Source: Flavobacterium sp. UBA7665
GTDB lineage: Bacteria; Bacteroidota; Bacteroidia; Flavobacteriales; Flavobacteriaceae
NCBI GenBank assembly: GCA_002483285.1
Contig: DLHP01000036.1
Span: forward strand, 1 to 64,000
DNA: 64,000 nucleotides
Reading direction: 5' to 3'
Made by a program: the position numbers and the translations under genes. The notes below the pieces were generated by a model. That model made no database searches and had not been told where the DNA came from. It saw only the letters and a program-made list of their open reading frames with translations. This document shows, piece after piece, positions 61,468 through 64,000 of this stretch (positions within the stretch are counted from its first letter, which is position 1; each line of letters begins with the position of its first letter).

Positions 61468-61601
61468 TTGTTTTGGTTTTAAATTATAGGTCAAAATTAC
61501 AGGCAACTTTGTATGCAAAAACTGATAAAAATCATATACCACACTATTTTTTTTCAAGATAATTTTGGCTTTTTGCGCTTTTTACGACCCGTATTTTGTC
61601 T

Positions 61602-61609
61602 TACATTTG
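61602..61609 (+). promoter_or_regulatory. -7 box of smpB
   Basis: TACATTTG matches TAnnTTTG and ends eight bases before the smpB ATG, so the leader would be very short. The -33 element is not clear. Confidence 0.5.
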
Positions 61610-61616
61610 CAACATC

Positions 61617-62075
61617 ATGGTAAAAACGGTCAACATTCTCAACAAGCGGGCGAAATTCGATTACGAGGTGCTCGAGACTTTTACGGCAGGAATTGTACTT
61701 ACAGGCACTGAAATCAAGTCGATACGCCTGGGCAAAGCCAACATCACTGAAAGTTTCTGCGAGTTCAACGACAGCAATGAACTTTTCGCCATCAACACCT
61801 ATATAGAAGAATACGCGTTTGGCAACCAGTTCAACCACAAGGCGCGCAATGAACGCAAGTTGCTGCTCAATAAACGTGAACTTAAAAGTCTCGCAAAGAG
61901 CGTTCAGGCAAAAGGGCTTACCATTGTGCCGCTTAAACTCCACACCAATGAAAAAGGTTTGGCCAAACTAGACATCGGCCTGTGTCGCGGAAAGAAAACC
62001 TATGACAAACGCGAATCGCTCAAGGAACAGGATACCAAAAGAGACCTCGACCGCATCAAAAAAGCCTACAATTAA
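61617..62075 (+). CDS. smpB: SsrA-binding protein SmpB
   Basis: A 152-residue RNA-binding protein that delivers tmRNA to stalled ribosomes in trans-translation. Signature elements are NKRAKFDYEVLETFTAGIVL, TEIKSIRLGKANITESFCE, HKARNERKLLLNKRELKSLA and the C-terminal tail YDKRESLKEQDTKRDLDR. The frame begins at MVKTV; the -7 box just upstream argues against the earlier start. The XRE regulator begins three bases after the stop, so the two are co-transcribed. The ssrA gene itself is not in this window. Confidence 0.97.
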   Translation: MVKTVNILNKRAKFDYEVLETFTAGIVLTGTEIKSIRLGKANITESFCEFNDSNELFAINTYIEEYAFGNQFNHKARNERKLLLNKRELKSLAKSVQAKGLTIVPLKLHTNEKGLAKLDIGLCRGKKTYDKRESLKEQDTKRDLDRIKKAYN

Positions 62076-62078
62076 GAC

Positions 62079-62450
62079 ATGAAATCCTTGCTTAGGAATG
62101 CCCGCGAGAACAAAGGACTTGGCACACGTGAAGTGGCCAAATTGCTCAAGATCGATGCGGCGCTAGTGAGCAAATTTGAAAGTGGACAGCGCAATCCCAC
62201 CAAAAAGCAACTCCAACAATTCGCCGAACTTTACACGATTAACCTGGATGAACTGACGCTATTGTGGCTAAAGGAAAAAATCCTACGGACAATCGACGGT
62301 GAGCCATTGGGCGTTAAAGCGCTCGAAGCCGCACAACAAGAACTGCAACCCAATCCAATCAAACCCCAAGCTACGGCTATTGACGCGTTATTTGAAGAAA
62401 TGAACGCACTCAAAACCAAAATCGAAAGCCTGCGTGACGGCCATAGCTAG
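62079..62450 (+). CDS. XRE family transcriptional regulator
   Basis: A 123-residue protein. Residues 3-60 form a Cro/C1-type helix-turn-helix: LRNARENKGLGTREVAKLLK then IDAALVSKFESGQRNPTKKQ. A short C-terminal segment is rich in Gln and Glu (ALEAAQQELQPNPI, then MNALKTKIESLRDG) and may form a coiled coil for dimerisation. The same type of regulator often sits beside a DNA methyltransferase in flavobacteria, but no such gene is here. It is preceded by smpB without promoter space. Confidence 0.88.
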   Translation: MKSLLRNARENKGLGTREVAKLLKIDAALVSKFESGQRNPTKKQLQQFAELYTINLDELTLLWLKEKILRTIDGEPLGVKALEAAQQELQPNPIKPQATAIDALFEEMNALKTKIESLRDGHS

Positions 62451-62506
62451 CGTTCAACCATATCGGTACACCACCATCGGCCAACCCGAAACTAGGACTA
62501 AGAAAG

Positions 62507-62534
62507 AAAAGAGCTGAATTACTTCAGCTCTTTT
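62507..62534. terminator. Bidirectional intrinsic terminator
   Basis: AAAAGAGCTGAA - TTAC - TTCAGCTCTTTT with T-rich tails on both strands, between the convergent XRE gene and the cyanophycinase gene. Confidence 0.85.
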
Positions 62535-63806
62535 TTATTTGATGATTTTCCTGACTGCATGAATTTTATCCGATTCGACACTAAGGGTATAAATGCCCGA
62601 CCGAAACGCCGAGGTATCGATAGGCGTTAAACCGTATATCTCGGTTTCTAAAATCAACCTTGCAGCCGAATCGTAAATTTTTACGTGGGCATTTTCAAAT
62701 CCGATGATTGTGATTTGCTGGTCAAAAGGTACCGGAGCCACTTCAAGCGTCGTTGTCTCAAAGTCGGCTACCGAAAGTAAGCAGTTGGGGGCGGTTCCAG
62801 ACGTTTCAGCAATGCCCGAAGCGCTCGCTGTCCAATGTTGCCAAGTGCCGCCAGACCCGGTTTGCCAATCAGACAATTCAAAAGAATGGGCGCCGTTCAT
62901 GGTTCCAGGTATCTTGTAAACTTTTACCGCTTCGCCGTTTCGATTCCAGATCAATGGCAGGCTCGCACCGCAGGTTTCGGGCGCAAAATTGAGTGTGCAG
63001 TTGGCTTGCAGGAAATAGGCGAACTCCTGGTAATTTGGGTAATCGCCGTAAACCGACGCTTTTCCGTTAGCATCGATACAGATCGCAACGTATTCATTTG
63101 CCGCAACGCCAAAAGAACGTACGCCACTGTCAGTGGCAATCCTTCCGAGGAACGTCATCAATCTTCCTTTGCGATCGGGATTGTCAAAATGCGTATCGGT
63201 GGTCACATTTTGCAGGTATGGAATTGCAAGGAAATCGTTATTACCCAAAGTAATCAAATGGTCGTACGGATTGGCCATAGCCTGCGCCGAATTCACCGTA
63301 CCGTTTTGCGCAGAGAAATACCGTCCGCATAAAATAGCCATACCGGCGCTCGTCCCGCCAATCGGGGCATGCTTGACATTGACATGCGCGTTGATCAAAT
63401 CCTCGAGCGCATTGTTTTTGAAATAGGAAACGTAATTGTATTGGTCGCCGCCTGCAAACCAAATCATCTCGGCGTTTGCGACCTTATTCAAAACATACGG
63501 ATTTGTAGCACCGGCGATTGAAGTAATCACCAAAGTTTCGACCGAATTCACTTGGACACCCAATTCCGAATACAAATAATCATTGTACCCATTACTTCCC
63601 GAACTGCGCAACACCACAATGTCTCCGCCATTTGCTTTCTGTAAAAGCCAACGCATGGCATTGTCGTGCTCGGTGGCGCCGCCCATAAGGCAAATTCCGG
63701 GTTCAGGACTGGTGGTTACGTCGGTGGCATTTCCGGTAAAATAACTCGTGTAACCCTGCGCCAAAAGCGAAATCGGGAACAGTAAGATGAGTAATATTTT
63801 TTTCAT
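62535..63806 (-). CDS. Cyanophycinase-like S51 peptidase with T9SS type A sorting domain
   Basis: A 423-residue exported enzyme. After the signal peptide (MKKILLILLFPISLLAQ) comes an S51/cyanophycinase domain: VVLRSSGSNGYNDYL near residue 64, a GG turn at MIWFAGGDQYNYV and the nucleophile elbow PIGGTSAGMA with Ser153. The length of about 330 residues and the DTHFDNPDRKGRL segment near residue 206 fit cyanophycinase, which cleaves the Asp-Arg storage polymer cyanophycin. The C-terminal 75 residues are a type A sorting domain (VKIYDSAARLILE, SGIYTLSVESDK), so the enzyme is secreted. No cyanophycin synthetase is in the window. Confidence 0.9.
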   Translation of the reverse strand: MKKILLILLFPISLLAQGYTSYFTGNATDVTTSPEPGICLMGGATEHDNAMRWLLQKANGGDIVVLRSSGSNGYNDYLYSELGVQVNSVETLVITSIAGATNPYVLNKVANAEMIWFAGGDQYNYVSYFKNNALEDLINAHVNVKHAPIGGTSAGMAILCGRYFSAQNGTVNSAQAMANPYDHLITLGNNDFLAIPYLQNVTTDTHFDNPDRKGRLMTFLGRIATDSGVRSFGVAANEYVAICIDANGKASVYGDYPNYQEFAYFLQANCTLNFAPETCGASLPLIWNRNGEAVKVYKIPGTMNGAHSFELSDWQTGSGGTWQHWTASASGIAETSGTAPNCLLSVADFETTTLEVAPVPFDQQITIIGFENAHVKIYDSAARLILETEIYGLTPIDTSAFRSGIYTLSVESDKIHAVRKIIK

Positions 63807-63808
63807 TT

Positions 63809-64000
63809 TTAGTTCTTGTTTTCCAATAAAGGTACAAAACGAAATTCGCCAAATTCGTGTTTTTCAAACTGGGTTTCGTTTTTCCTGATGAGCATGGTCA
63901 TAATCTGGTGGTCTTCGCCTAGCGGAATCACGAGCCTTCCTCCTACTTTGAGTTGCGCCATCAGCGGTTTTGGAATAATCGGTGCGCCGGCCGTGACGAT
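63809..64000 (-). CDS. pcm: Protein-L-isoaspartate O-methyltransferase (3' end)
   Basis: The last 63 codons of a gene running off the right edge. The residues read IVTAGAPIIPKPLMAQLKVG, then GRLVIPLGE and DHQIMTMLIRKN, ending FVPLLENKN. VTAGA, the PLMAQLKVGGRLVIP region and the GEFRFVPL tail are the standard C-terminus of Pcm, which uses SAM to methylate isoaspartyl residues in damaged proteins. The stop lies two bases from the start of the cyanophycinase gene on the same strand, so the two are probably one operon. The catalytic N-terminal half is not in the window. Confidence 0.88.
   Translation of the reverse strand: MVTAGAPIIPKPLMAQLKVGGRLVIPLGEDHQIMTMLIRKNETQFEKHEFGEFRFVPLLENKN

Noticed and set aside
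1..64000. tRNA, rRNA and CRISPR array search by eye
   Set aside because: No cloverleaf-like stretches ending in CCA, rRNA motifs or regularly spaced repeats of 25 to 40 bases were noticed. The period-7 tracts have no unique spacers and are not CRISPR arrays.

Overview
The window looks like chromosomal DNA of a member of the Flavobacteriaceae (Bacteroidota), most likely Flavobacterium or a close relative. The evidence is type IX secretion (T9SS) C-terminal sorting domains of types A and B, the gliding genes gldF and gldG, a fused lpxC/fabZ, a TamB/TamL pair with a lipoprotein TamL, TAnnTTTG-type promoter boxes and the absence of Shine-Dalgarno tracts. Most genes are core or conserved flavobacterial genes. 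No prophage, insertion sequence, CRISPR array, rRNA or tRNA was seen.

Layout. 1-10 kb: a T9SS type A Ig-repeat protein, a DUF4294 protein divergent from an M42 aminopeptidase, two small exported proteins (one with ankyrin repeats), purC and a large T9SS type B protein. 10-18 kb: the overlapping tamB-tamL pair and phoH. 18-25 kb: a SAM hydroxide adenosyltransferase, an ABM-domain protein, gldF-gldG, dnaN and a homologue of the Leptospira surface protein LipL32. 24-31 kb: a two-domain universal stress protein, a collapsed glyoxalase-like pseudogene, a lipoprotein, mnmE, two small proteins, and a PiT phosphate transporter with its DUF47 partner. 31-46 kb: an acyl-CoA carboxylase beta subunit, S41 and M1 peptidases, a DoxX-like protein, menE with a CPBP protease, an ArsC-like protein, an outer-membrane beta-barrel receptor, fumC, and two membrane proteins with convergent genes. 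45-56 kb: a T9SS leucine-rich-repeat protein, an acyltransferase, a GIY-YIG-like protein, sucD, then a minus-strand lipid A block (HD phosphohydrolase, lpxD, lpxC/fabZ, lpxA, efp, an lpxD paralogue, an NTF2-like protein). 56-64 kb: an aldose epimerase, an alpha/beta hydrolase with a GNAT acetyltransferase, a VF530 protein, a subtilase lipoprotein, an outer-membrane barrel, smpB with an XRE regulator, a T9SS-exported cyanophycinase and the 3' end of pcm.

How the genes fit together: much of the window serves the envelope. It covers lipid A acylation and deacetylation (lpxD, lpxC/fabZ, lpxA), outer-membrane assembly (tamB/tamL), exported T9SS cargo (four proteins) and gliding (gldF/gldG). The rest is housekeeping: replication clamp, tRNA modification, trans-translation, purine synthesis, the TCA cycle and menaquinone synthesis.

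The most notable signals are (i) a LipL32-family protein that keeps the calcium-ligand positions but has lost the lipobox; (ii) degenerate period-7 repeat tracts that often form long inverted repeats between genes, with one apparently absorbed into the mnmE reading frame; (iii) a separate dispersed hairpin repeat present three times; and (iv) a VOC gene reduced to its two ends by an internal deletion. All functional statements rest on reading the sequence and remembered family knowledge; no search was run.
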